Shown here: positions 1 through 5,584 of the stretch, one piece after another
How the letters are laid out: each line of letters opens with the position of its first letter
Position numbering within the stretch: the first letter of the stretch is position 1
From: Candidatus Kuenenia stuttgartensis
GTDB taxonomy: Bacteria > Planctomycetota > Planctomycetia > Isosphaerales > Isosphaeraceae
Direction: 5' to 3'
Assembly (NCBI GenBank): GCA_945872325.1
Contig: CAMBZY010000238.1
Coordinates: 1-5,584 of the forward strand
Length of the DNA stretch: 5,584 bases
Notes under the pieces: model-generated
The model's database searches: none
The model's input: the letters and a program-made list of their open reading frames with translations, nothing else
What the model was told of the DNA's origin: nothing
Made by a program: the position numbers and the translations under genes

Positions 1-1376
1 TGTTTGGCTCGACGAAACCGGGGATCGGCTGCAAATCCAATTTGCTCGACAGATTCAACGAACTTCCTGACCCGACCCTCCTGAACAATGCGCAGCAAGC
101 CTTCGTGAAGCTCAACCACTAGCCCGCCTGTCGTAAAAGTCCCACAAAACACGAGTGTCTTTGCATTTTGGGCGATATTGACAAACCCACCGAAACCCGC
201 CAGCCTGTCTCCAAATTTTGAGACATTGACATTCCCAAACCGATCAATCTGGGCGGCTCCAAGGGCTGCATAATCGAGTCCTCCTCCATCATAAAAATCG
301 AATTGGGCAGGTTGATCAACAATGGCTTCGGGATATCGCGACGCCCCAAAACTCAGCCCGCCTGCTGGAACTCCTCCAATTGGACCACTTTCCAACGTCA
401 GTGTGCATTGATTCAAGATCCCGCGTTCAGCCGCAATTCGGGCAATTCCCTCAGGCATCCCAATCCCAAGATTCGCAACGGCCCCGTTCGCAAGCTCATC
501 GCAAGCCCGGGCTGCAATGACAAATCGCTCATCCCAAGGCATGGGAACCTGTGCAATTGTATCTGAATCGGCTGCTGAACGTGCTTGTGAATAGGCTGGG
601 TTGAAGGCTTCGGCAAAGGTTTGCTCGTGTTCATGCGGCTGAGCCACCACAATGCGATCCACCAAAATGCCGGGCACTCGCACGGATTGGGGCGGGGCAG
701 GGCCATCCAGTAAACGGAGAACCTGGGCGATTACCATTCCTCCCTGATTGCGGACAGCCTGCGCGATAGGCAGGACCTCTCCCAGAATCGCTTCATCGTC
801 CATAATCAAACCGCCGTTGCTATCGGCAGCCGTGGCACGAATGAATCCGACATGGACAGGGAACGACTTGTACCAAAGCCACGTGCGGCCATCGAGCTGG
901 ATGCGTTCCACAAGCGGCTCGACAGTCATTGCATTAAGCCGTCCGCCGGATTGTTCAGGGTCGGCAAAAGTACCAAGACCTACATGCGTAATACATCCTG
1001 GTCGGCCGGCGGCGATATCTCTCAGGAGTTGGCAAATCACTCCCTGGGGCAGATTATAGGCTTCCACCTGATTCCCGACAGCCATTTTACCAAGCTGTGG
1101 AATCAGCCCCCAGTGCCCTCCAATCACGCGCTTCACCAACCCTTGATGAGCCAGATGATTCAGTCCACGCGAGCGGCCATCGCCTTGCCCTGCCGCATAA
1201 ACCAGTGTCAAATCACGTGGTTTGGCCGTTTCCAGAAACCGCTTTTCAAGAGCGCTGGTTAAAGCCTCGGGGTGCGCGGCTCCGACAAACCCTCCGCACA
1301 CCACGGTGGAGCCGTCGGCAATGGCCTCTATAGCTTGCCGGGCCGTACAGATCTTCCTGTCCCTGGGGAAACTCAT
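1..1376 (-). CDS. Family I CoA-transferase, YdiF / propionate (acetate) CoA-transferase type, 3' end cut by window edge
   Basis: Moves CoA between acyl-CoA and a free carboxylic acid (acetate, propionate, acetoacetate or similar) through a glutamyl-CoA thioester; cytoplasmic. The frame is open from the ATG at 1376 to base 1, giving 458 residues without a stop. It carries both fused halves of the family. The N-terminal (alpha) half has GGFVGAAHPEAL (28-39) and a GVICQLLRDIAAGRPG...VGLGTFADP stretch (112-140). The C-terminal (beta) half has GIGMPEG (304-310), the catalytic motif ESGPIGG with Glu329, and GGGLDYAALGAAQID (364-378). Glu329 lies close to the catalytic Glu known in relatives (about 324-333). 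Family length is about 520-530 residues, so roughly 60-75 are missing at the left edge. The start is fixed by an ATGA overlap with the reductase stop and a GGAGG site 9 bases upstream. Substrate choice cannot be read from sequence; further acyl-CoA genes may follow downstream. Confidence 0.93.
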   Translation of the reverse strand, partial: MSFPRDRKICTARQAIEAIADGSTVVCGGFVGAAHPEALTSALEKRFLETAKPRDLTLVYAAGQGDGRSRGLNHLAHQGLVKRVIGGHWGLIPQLGKMAVGNQVEAYNLPQGVICQLLRDIAAGRPGCITHVGLGTFADPEQSGGRLNAMTVEPLVERIQLDGRTWLWYKSFPVHVGFIRATAADSNGGLIMDDEAILGEVLPIAQAVRNQGGMVIAQVLRLLDGPAPPQSVRVPGILVDRIVVAQPHEHEQTFAEAFNPAYSQARSAADSDTIAQVPMPWDERFVIAARACDELANGAVANLGIGMPEGIARIAAERGILNQCTLTLESGPIGGVPAGGLSFGASRYPEAIVDQPAQFDFYDGGGLDYAALGAAQIDRFGNVNVSKFGDRLAGFGGFVNIAQNAKTLVFCGTFTTGGLVVELHEGLLRIVQEGRVRKFVESVEQIGFAADPRFRRAK

Positions 1377-2125
1377 CCCATCCAGCCTCCGTTGACATGC
1401 AATGTCTGTCCTGTGATGTAATCCGCCAACGGACTACACAGGAATAAAATGGCATTTGCAATGTCTTCCGGCGCACCAAAACGTCCCAATGGAATTTGAG
1501 TCATCATTTGCTCGCGTGCAGTTTCGGGAATGGATTTACCCATCTCTGTGAGGACAACACCCGGAGCAACGGCATTCACCGTGATTTGACGACTTGCCAG
1601 CTCTTTGCTCAAAACCTTGGTCAAGCCAATCACTCCCGCTTTTGATGCGGAGTAGTTTGCCTGCCCAAAAAAACCGACAACAGCGCTGATGGAAGCCATG
1701 TTCACGATCCGGCCTCCGTGATTCATCACATGTGCGGCAGCTTTACACATACGAAAAACGCCTGTCAGGTTAGTCTCAATCACATCCTCCCAGTCGTCCA
1801 TCTGCATTTTTTTCATCGTTTTGTCACGCAGAACAGCCGCGTTATTGATCAGGATATCAAGCGATCCGAACGAATTCACGGCGGATTCGACCAATAATGC
1901 AACTTGTTCGTCGTTCCGAATATCGGCAGGAACTGCTATCGCCCGCTCGCCCAATAATGCAACCAGTTGCTCTGCCTGAGCGGCATGGATTCCGTTCGGG
2001 TCAGGAAAATAATTGATCACAACATTTGCCCCAGCTCGATGCAAGGCTGTTGCAGTCGCTAGACCAAGCCCCTGAGATGCACCTGTGATGATGGAGGTTT
2101 TTCCAGCCAGATCAATACGAATCAT
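1373..2125 (-). CDS. Short-chain dehydrogenase/reductase, FabG-like (3-oxoacyl-ACP / acetoacetyl-CoA reductase type)
   Basis: Probably an NAD(P)H-dependent reductase of 3-ketoacyl thioesters, or a dehydrogenase of the matching 3-hydroxyacyl substrate; cytoplasmic. The 250-residue length is that of classical SDRs. Visible motifs are the nucleotide-binding TGASQGLG (14-21), D68 after the third strand, NNAA (94-97) and the catalytic set Asn119, Ser145, Tyr158, Lys162 in YSASK. The C-terminal PLGRFGAPEDIA...YITGQTLHVNGG is typical of FabG and its relatives. The ATG at 2125 is well supported because an in-frame TAA lies six codons upstream (2141-2143), although only a weak ribosome binding site is seen. 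The stop overlaps the CoA-transferase start (ATGA), so the reductase probably works on CoA thioesters in the same pathway rather than as the housekeeping fatty-acid FabG. That role is inference; the family call is firm. Confidence 0.93.
   Translation of the reverse strand: MIRIDLAGKTSIITGASQGLGLATATALHRAGANVVINYFPDPNGIHAAQAEQLVALLGERAIAVPADIRNDEQVALLVESAVNSFGSLDILINNAAVLRDKTMKKMQMDDWEDVIETNLTGVFRMCKAAAHVMNHGGRIVNMASISAVVGFFGQANYSASKAGVIGLTKVLSKELASRQITVNAVAPGVVLTEMGKSIPETAREQMMTQIPLGRFGAPEDIANAILFLCSPLADYITGQTLHVNGGWMG
1386..1390 (-). promoter_or_regulatory. Ribosome binding site of the CoA-transferase gene
   Basis: The minus strand reads GGAGG, 9 bases before the ATG at 1376. It lies inside the last codons of the reductase gene (the Gly-Gly of HVNGGWMG). 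It supports the 1376 start and suggests translational coupling of the two genes. Confidence 0.7.
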
Positions 2126-2175
2126 TTTAATCCAGATCTTTTATTCTGATGGGGAGAGTTAAGTGCAGGTTGAGA

Positions 2176-2212
2176 GACAAATCGCTTCAGTTCGCTCGAA
2201 ATTGGATTTGTC
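2176..2212 (-). repeat. Inverted repeat, possible RNA hairpin upstream of the reductase gene
   Basis: GACAAATC at 2176-2183 is perfectly complementary to GATTTGTC at 2205-2212, with 21 bases between them. The loop contains a smaller symmetric TTCGCTCGAA (2191-2200). The stem is AT-rich and no T-run follows it on the minus strand, so it does not look like an intrinsic terminator. It could be an operator, a processing hairpin or chance. Confidence 0.4.
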
Positions 2213-2228
2213 GTCAGGCAAGAATTAG

Positions 2229-2251
2229 ACATCCAGTGTTGACACATCCAG
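2229..2251. repeat. Short direct repeat ACATCCAG x2 around a small dyad
   Basis: ACATCCAG occurs at 2229-2236 and again at 2244-2251, 15 bases start to start. The spacer region reads GTGTTGACAC (2235-2244), whose outer four bases on each side are complementary. It lies just after the stop of the upstream gene. Its function is unknown and it may be chance. Confidence 0.35.
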
Positions 2252-2254
2252 AGA

Positions 2255-3538
2255 TCAAGCTCTCGCAAATGTCGATTCACGGGTGGGCTGGTAACGGATG
2301 TCCAGATAGGGGGTTGGCAAACGCTTCTGGCCTCTCCCCAGCGAACGCACGGCTGCTTCCACAAGCCCGCTCGTCAAAAGCGTACGCTCGATTGGATAAG
2401 GCGACTTATGATTCACGAAAGTTTCCTCAGCCTTCGACATTAACGAAGCCGAGTAGACAACATTCGGATTCGGAGGCAGGTGGAACAGGGTGGATAGTGG
2501 CTCATCCTGATTCTTGAGCTTGGCAGCGAATGTGAAATCACCAACCAGTCCATTCATCAGCAGCATGGTGGCCTTTGTGCCGTCGTTGTAATCAAATCGA
2601 TATGCAATCGGATCCTTGACCCACTCGCGCATCTGGGCCGATGTCGGGAACCGGTCGCTGAACGACTCAGGCTGGGCCAGCGTATGACTGCGTGTCAGGC
2701 ACGCTTCAAAAAGCCGGGGATTCCAACCGCCTTTTTCCCAACTGCCTGTTTCCATAGCCTTCCAGACAGCTTCGCCCCTGAGAGCCTGCATGGAGGCCAC
2801 GCCCGTCTCTCCACCTCGCCTGCGCTCCGCCATGCATTGAATCACCTCGAGTGCATGAAAGTCGTAACTGTCAATCCCACCGATGGCAACGGACATCATC
2901 TCATCAACCTCTTGCCCAAGTGGCATTTCAATCGCGGGCATCCTCCATGTGACGGGTAACGATGAACCCGCACAGAATGCGAAATTCAATTCGCGAGAGA
3001 TTTCGACCATCTCTTTGGCCCACTCCCATTTCCAGGAGAGATGCTTGTCATTAAACACAGGCGCGGTTTTGCCATCCTTACGATAGACATCTGTCACCTG
3101 TTTAAAGAATTCATATCGCGGATATTTCGTTTGTTCGAATTCAGTTTTCGGATAATCTCCGTGCTCGCCAATAATGAGCACGGCATCGACAGCCATTTTA
3201 TCGCCTCCACACCGCAAAGCCTCTGCAATTGAGGGATAAATCTTAAACCCAAATTCTGAGGATCGCTTGCGAGCCAGATCCTTCTCCGGGAACTGATCCA
3301 CATATGCCGAGACGACATCAAACGCAGGTCGATGCCAGCGTCCGTTGATCGGATAACCGACAAGAAACCGCTCAGCCATATGCCAGGCATGCGAATGATA
3401 TCGCCATTCTGTTGTGATCACTGCCAATTTTTTACGAGGAGTTTGCGCTAATTCTTCTGCATGAATTTCAGGCAGGAATAGGCTGCCAGAGCTGGTTGCG
3501 GCAAGTGTTCCGAGAAAATCCCTGCGATTGAAAATCAT
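2255..3538 (-). CDS. Exported twin-arginine protein of unknown function, with Gfo/Idh/MocA-like C-terminal half
   Basis: A 427-residue protein without a firm family name. It begins with NRRDFLGT (4-11), a Tat-type motif, followed by a weak hydrophobic stretch and a possible cleavage site after IHA (25-27). The mature N-terminus KKLAVITTEWRYHSHAWHMAERFL (36-59) followed by VDAVLIIGEHGDYP (117-130) looks like a Rossmann-like alpha/beta fold, but the usual GxGxxG dinucleotide motif is absent. Other striking blocks are PVFNDKHLSW (160-169), AGSSLPVTWR (190-199) and SYDFHALE (224-231). The segment 313-411 (YNDGTKATMLLMNGLVGDFTFAAK, then MSKAEE...YPIERTLLTSGL...TPYL) recalls the C-terminal domain of Gfo/Idh/MocA-like proteins; this rests on memory, not a search. 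It starts with an ATGA overlap on the DUF1501 stop and has a strong AAGGAG site 8 bases upstream. The gene is real; its function is not established. Confidence 0.85.
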   Translation of the reverse strand: MIFNRRDFLGTLAATSSGSLFLPEIHAEELAQTPRKKLAVITTEWRYHSHAWHMAERFLVGYPINGRWHRPAFDVVSAYVDQFPEKDLARKRSSEFGFKIYPSIAEALRCGGDKMAVDAVLIIGEHGDYPKTEFEQTKYPRYEFFKQVTDVYRKDGKTAPVFNDKHLSWKWEWAKEMVEISRELNFAFCAGSSLPVTWRMPAIEMPLGQEVDEMMSVAIGGIDSYDFHALEVIQCMAERRRGGETGVASMQALRGEAVWKAMETGSWEKGGWNPRLFEACLTRSHTLAQPESFSDRFPTSAQMREWVKDPIAYRFDYNDGTKATMLLMNGLVGDFTFAAKLKNQDEPLSTLFHLPPNPNVVYSASLMSKAEETFVNHKSPYPIERTLLTSGLVEAAVRSLGRGQKRLPTPYLDIRYQPTRESTFARA

Positions 3539-4863
3539 CCGAAAAGCTCCTTGATGGGTGATCCCGAAGTGATGGGCACAGGCCGTCCGCTGGCGTCATT
3601 ATAAGCAGTATCGAGAGGAATTCCGAGCAAATGATAAATCGTGGCCAAAAGATCCTGAGGTGTCACCAGCCGCTGGGCCACTGCACCTCCCCATTTCTCG
3701 CTCGAGCCCACAACGCGGCCGCCTTCAATGCCTCCACCCGCCAGGAGTACGCTAAAACAATCCGCCCAGTGGTCGCGCCCGGCATTCCCATTCATCCGCG
3801 GAGTCCGCCCAAATTCGCCGACACAATAGACAATCACGTCATCAAGCATCCCACGTTCGTCAAGATCTTGAACCAATGCGGCAATCGCACGATCCAGCGG
3901 TGGTAAGTGCTCGTCAAGCCCTTTTACAATGTCGTTATGATGATCCCAGTTACCGGTATTGATATTCACGCATCTGGCACCAGCCTCGACCAATCGCCGT
4001 GCCAGCAATGCGCTCTGGCCATAGCGATGCCTGCCGTATCTGTCTCGCAAAGCCGCTGATTCCAGACCCATATCAAAAGCCTTTCGCATCTCCTCGCCTG
4101 AAACCATCTCCAGAGCCTGCGATTTGAAGGTATCAAGCCCTTCCATCACGCCACTTTCGAAAATATCCCGCCGCATAAGATCGAACGTTTTCACAAGATT
4201 GCGACGGGAATCGACACTTTTCGATGTCAGACCGCTGGGAAGCGAGAGGTTCGGGACCTTGAAATCGGCAGCATTTGGATCCGCCCCAACTTCGAATGGA
4301 TTATAGGCTTTACCAAGGTAAACAGCACCCTGATAGCCAAATGCTTCGGATTTGGGGATCGTCACATAAGCCGGCATGGGTGGCTTGAGAGGGCCCATGG
4401 ATTTTGAAATTACGGAGCCGAAAGAAGGCTTCTGGGCTGCATTTCGTGCCAAAGTCGGTCCAAAGTGCCCGGTCAGCATCCAGTGAGCGGAAGGGGCGTG
4501 AATCCCGTTTTCATGATGCACGGAACGAACCACCGACAACTTATGCATCACCTTCGCCTGCCTGGCAAGCCGCTCACCAAGCTGAACACCCGGCACCGAG
4601 GTTGCGATCGGCTTATAGTTTCCACGATACTCCGCAGGTGCATCAGGCTTGAGATCATAGGTATCCTGCTGGCCGATACCTCCATCGGTCCAGAAGACGA
4701 TGATCGACTTCTTGCTCGCAGATTTCCCAAACTCCGACGCTCGCGATTCACGCCTCAAAAGTTCGGAAAGCGTCAGCCCCAGTCCGGGCACTCCGATTTG
4801 CATAAAGTTACGACGGGTCAGGCCTTCGCAGTTCTGAAATGACTTGCCATTCATGTGCAGCAT
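3535..4863 (-). CDS. DUF1501 family protein (alkaline phosphatase/sulfatase-like fold), Tat leader
   Basis: A member of the DUF1501 family, which belongs to the alkaline phosphatase/sulfatase-like fold. The biochemical role is unknown; members are usually predicted to be exported. With the start at 4863 it has 442 residues. LTRRNFMQIG (15-24) is a twin-arginine motif. FWTDGGIGQQDTYDLKPDAP (57-76) is the N-terminal metal-site region, followed by a His-rich VHHENGIHAPSAHWMLTGH (115-133), NWDHHND (305-311), GEFGRTPRMN (349-358) and GRDHW (362-366). These are the usual family blocks, and the C-terminal QDLLATIYHLLGIP is typical as well. An ATG at 4917 would overlap the upstream gene by 43 bases; I prefer 4863 because GAGG lies 9 bases upstream and the leader then begins near the twin arginines (4854 is a further option). 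The gene sits 11 bases after the DUF1553 gene. Confidence 0.92.
   Translation of the reverse strand: MLHMNGKSFQNCEGLTRRNFMQIGVPGLGLTLSELLRRESRASEFGKSASKKSIIVFWTDGGIGQQDTYDLKPDAPAEYRGNYKPIATSVPGVQLGERLARQAKVMHKLSVVRSVHHENGIHAPSAHWMLTGHFGPTLARNAAQKPSFGSVISKSMGPLKPPMPAYVTIPKSEAFGYQGAVYLGKAYNPFEVGADPNAADFKVPNLSLPSGLTSKSVDSRRNLVKTFDLMRRDIFESGVMEGLDTFKSQALEMVSGEEMRKAFDMGLESAALRDRYGRHRYGQSALLARRLVEAGARCVNINTGNWDHHNDIVKGLDEHLPPLDRAIAALVQDLDERGMLDDVIVYCVGEFGRTPRMNGNAGRDHWADCFSVLLAGGGIEGGRVVGSSEKWGGAVAQRLVTPQDLLATIYHLLGIPLDTAYNDASGRPVPITSGSPIKELFG
3547..3552 (-). promoter_or_regulatory. Ribosome binding site of the Tat-leader protein gene
   Basis: The minus strand reads AAGGAG, 8 bases before the ATG at 3538. 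It sits within the last codons of the DUF1501 gene (Lys-Glu of KELFG). It fixes the start and suggests coupled translation. Confidence 0.75.
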
Positions 4864-4872
4864 GGACAAAAG

Positions 4873-4876
4873 CCTC
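4873..4876 (-). promoter_or_regulatory. Ribosome binding site deciding the DUF1501 start at 4863
   Basis: The minus strand reads GAGG, 9 bases before the ATG at 4863, overlapping the stop codon of the DUF1553 gene. The alternative starts at 4917 and 4854 lack a comparable site. Confidence 0.5.
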
Positions 4877-5584
4877 AATGATTGAACAGAAATTCGTTTG
4901 TCGCCATCAGCGACCAAAGCAAAGTCCGACAGGCTTCCACAAGATCCGGCTCAGATTTCAAGAAATCCGCAGCAGCCTTTAATTCCTGATCACGGGGCGG
5001 CCGTGCCAGGACTCGCAAGAATGCCTCCGTGACACGTTCCTCAGCAGATTTTTTGCCGCTGGAAAGCCGCTTGGCATATCCCGTCTCAGCCGTCAGCTTC
5101 CTCTGAATTTCAGACGAGTTCACAAGCTCCAGAGCCTGGTGGAGGGCAGGGGCATCCACTCGCTCACATTCACACGCCGTCATGCGTGCTGGTCGGCCGA
5201 ATACGTCTAGAAATTGTGCCGCCACATTTTCGTCTGGCAAATCAATCGACCGAGTGCCGGGCGGCAAGCCCGGAAAATCTGTCGGCACGTCGAGAATCTG
5301 GCTGATTCCATCCAGCAATGTCTCCGCAGTCAACCGCCGCACATAAAACCGCGAGAAAGCCTGTGTGTCACCTGAATTCCAGTCGTTTGGTGCTGACGCA
5401 AGTCCATAGGCATAACTGGTGGTGATCATACGAATGAGCTGTTTGATATCATAGCCGCTCGCTGTAAATTCCGTTGCAAGTGCTTCCAGAAGCAACGGAT
5501 TGCTGGGAGGATTCGTGCTGCGAGAGTCGTCCAGAGGATGCACAATTCCCCTGCCCATGAAGTGCGACCACATTCGATTCGCCA
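4875..5584 (-). CDS. DUF1553 domain protein (DUF1549/DUF1553 type), C-terminal part only
   Basis: The last 236 residues of a large DUF1553 protein whose 5' part lies beyond the right edge. The frame is open to the window end, and the residues ANR directly precede the first visible Met (5573), giving the family block NRMWSHFMGRGIVHPLDDSR. That Met is internal, not a start. Further family blocks are NPPSNPLLLEALA, RRLTAETLLDGISQILD, FGRPARMTACECERVDAPALHQALELVNS (about 5203-5117) and the C-terminal RPPRDQELKAAADFL...ATNEFLFNH. In Planctomycetes such proteins usually carry an N-terminal signal or cytochrome-c-like domain, then DUF1549, then DUF1553, and are encoded next to a DUF1501 gene, as here. 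Their function is unproven; a role in exported macromolecule degradation is often suggested. The Cys pair in CECE belongs to the DUF1553 signature and is not a CxxCH haem site. Confidence 0.93.
   Translation of the reverse strand, partial: ANRMWSHFMGRGIVHPLDDSRSTNPPSNPLLLEALATEFTASGYDIKQLIRMITTSYAYGLASAPNDWNSGDTQAFSRFYVRRLTAETLLDGISQILDVPTDFPGLPPGTRSIDLPDENVAAQFLDVFGRPARMTACECERVDAPALHQALELVNSSEIQRKLTAETGYAKRLSSGKKSAEERVTEAFLRVLARPPRDQELKAAADFLKSEPDLVEACRTLLWSLMATNEFLFNH

Larger units (their letters stand above)
2126..2254. other. Intergenic gap between the exported-protein block and the acyl-CoA block
   Basis: This is the only non-coding stretch of any size in the window. On the transcribed (minus) strand I see no good -35/-10 pair and no hairpin followed by a T-run, so neither a promoter nor an intrinsic terminator can be called. 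It holds one 8-bp inverted repeat and one 8-bp direct repeat, listed separately. A promoter for the reductase/CoA-transferase pair may lie here, but a sigma-70 consensus does not show it. Confidence 0.6.

Noticed and set aside
413..706. Minus-strand 97-codon frame inside the CoA-transferase
   Set aside because: Out of frame with the CoA-transferase, whose motifs (including catalytic Glu329) occupy the same bases.
748..1262. Overlapping plus-strand reading frames (748-1059, 852-1262)
   Set aside because: They lie antisense to the CoA-transferase, whose family motifs run through the whole stretch. Their translations show no domain pattern and are rich in Arg/Ser/Pro as expected of shadow frames.
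2176..2212. Intrinsic terminator
   Set aside because: The stem is only 8 bp, AT-rich, with a long loop and no T-run following on the minus strand.
2149..2517. Plus-strand reading frame starting in the intergenic gap
   Set aside because: It mostly covers the antisense of the C-terminus of the Tat-leader protein gene, and its translation looks like noise. A transcript opposite to all neighbours would be needed.
4465..4842. Plus-strand reading frame of 125 codons
   Set aside because: Antisense to the conserved N-terminal part of the DUF1501 gene; no recognisable motif and no ribosome binding site I would trust.
4864..4917. DUF1501 start at 4917 with 18 extra residues
   Set aside because: It would overlap the DUF1553 gene by 43 bases, the added residues are not leader-like, and a ribosome binding site exists for 4863.
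4875..5573. A complete gene starting at the ATG at 5573
   Set aside because: The frame stays open to the window edge, and the residues just upstream (ANR) complete the DUF1553 block NRxWxHFxGRG, so this Met is internal.

Overview
The window looks like part of a planctomycete chromosome (inference). The main reason is a DUF1553-family C-terminus followed directly by a DUF1501-family protein, a pairing expanded mainly in Planctomycetes and related PVC bacteria. Both Tat-like leaders and the moderate base composition fit this. Species level cannot be read from the sequence.

All five supported genes lie on the minus strand, so transcription runs from the right end to the left end. From upstream to downstream: (1) 5584-4875, the C-terminal part of a DUF1553-type protein, cut by the window edge; (2) 4863-3535, a DUF1501 protein of the alkaline phosphatase/sulfatase-like fold with a twin-arginine leader; (3) 3538-2255, a twin-arginine-leader protein that I cannot assign firmly, with a C-terminal half resembling Gfo/Idh/MocA-type oxidoreductases; (4) 2125-1373, a FabG-like short-chain dehydrogenase/reductase with a complete catalytic tetrad; (5) 1376-1, a family I CoA-transferase (YdiF / propionate CoA-transferase type) with its catalytic Glu, running off the left edge. 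Gene 5 is complete at its start and lacks roughly the last 60-75 residues.

The genes form two compact blocks. Genes 1-3 are separated by an 11-base gap and an ATGA overlap and probably form one transcription unit for exported proteins. Genes 4-5 also share an ATGA overlap and look like a cytoplasmic acyl-CoA module: a beta-ketoacyl/hydroxyacyl reductase plus a CoA-transferase. The only real gap is 129 bases (2126-2254). It holds an 8-bp inverted repeat and a short direct repeat, but no convincing promoter or terminator. Whether the two blocks are functionally linked is open.

I see no RNA genes, mobile elements, CRISPR arrays or integration sites. The plus strand carries only shadow reading frames. 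The least ordinary item is gene 3 and its tight coupling to the DUF1501 gene.
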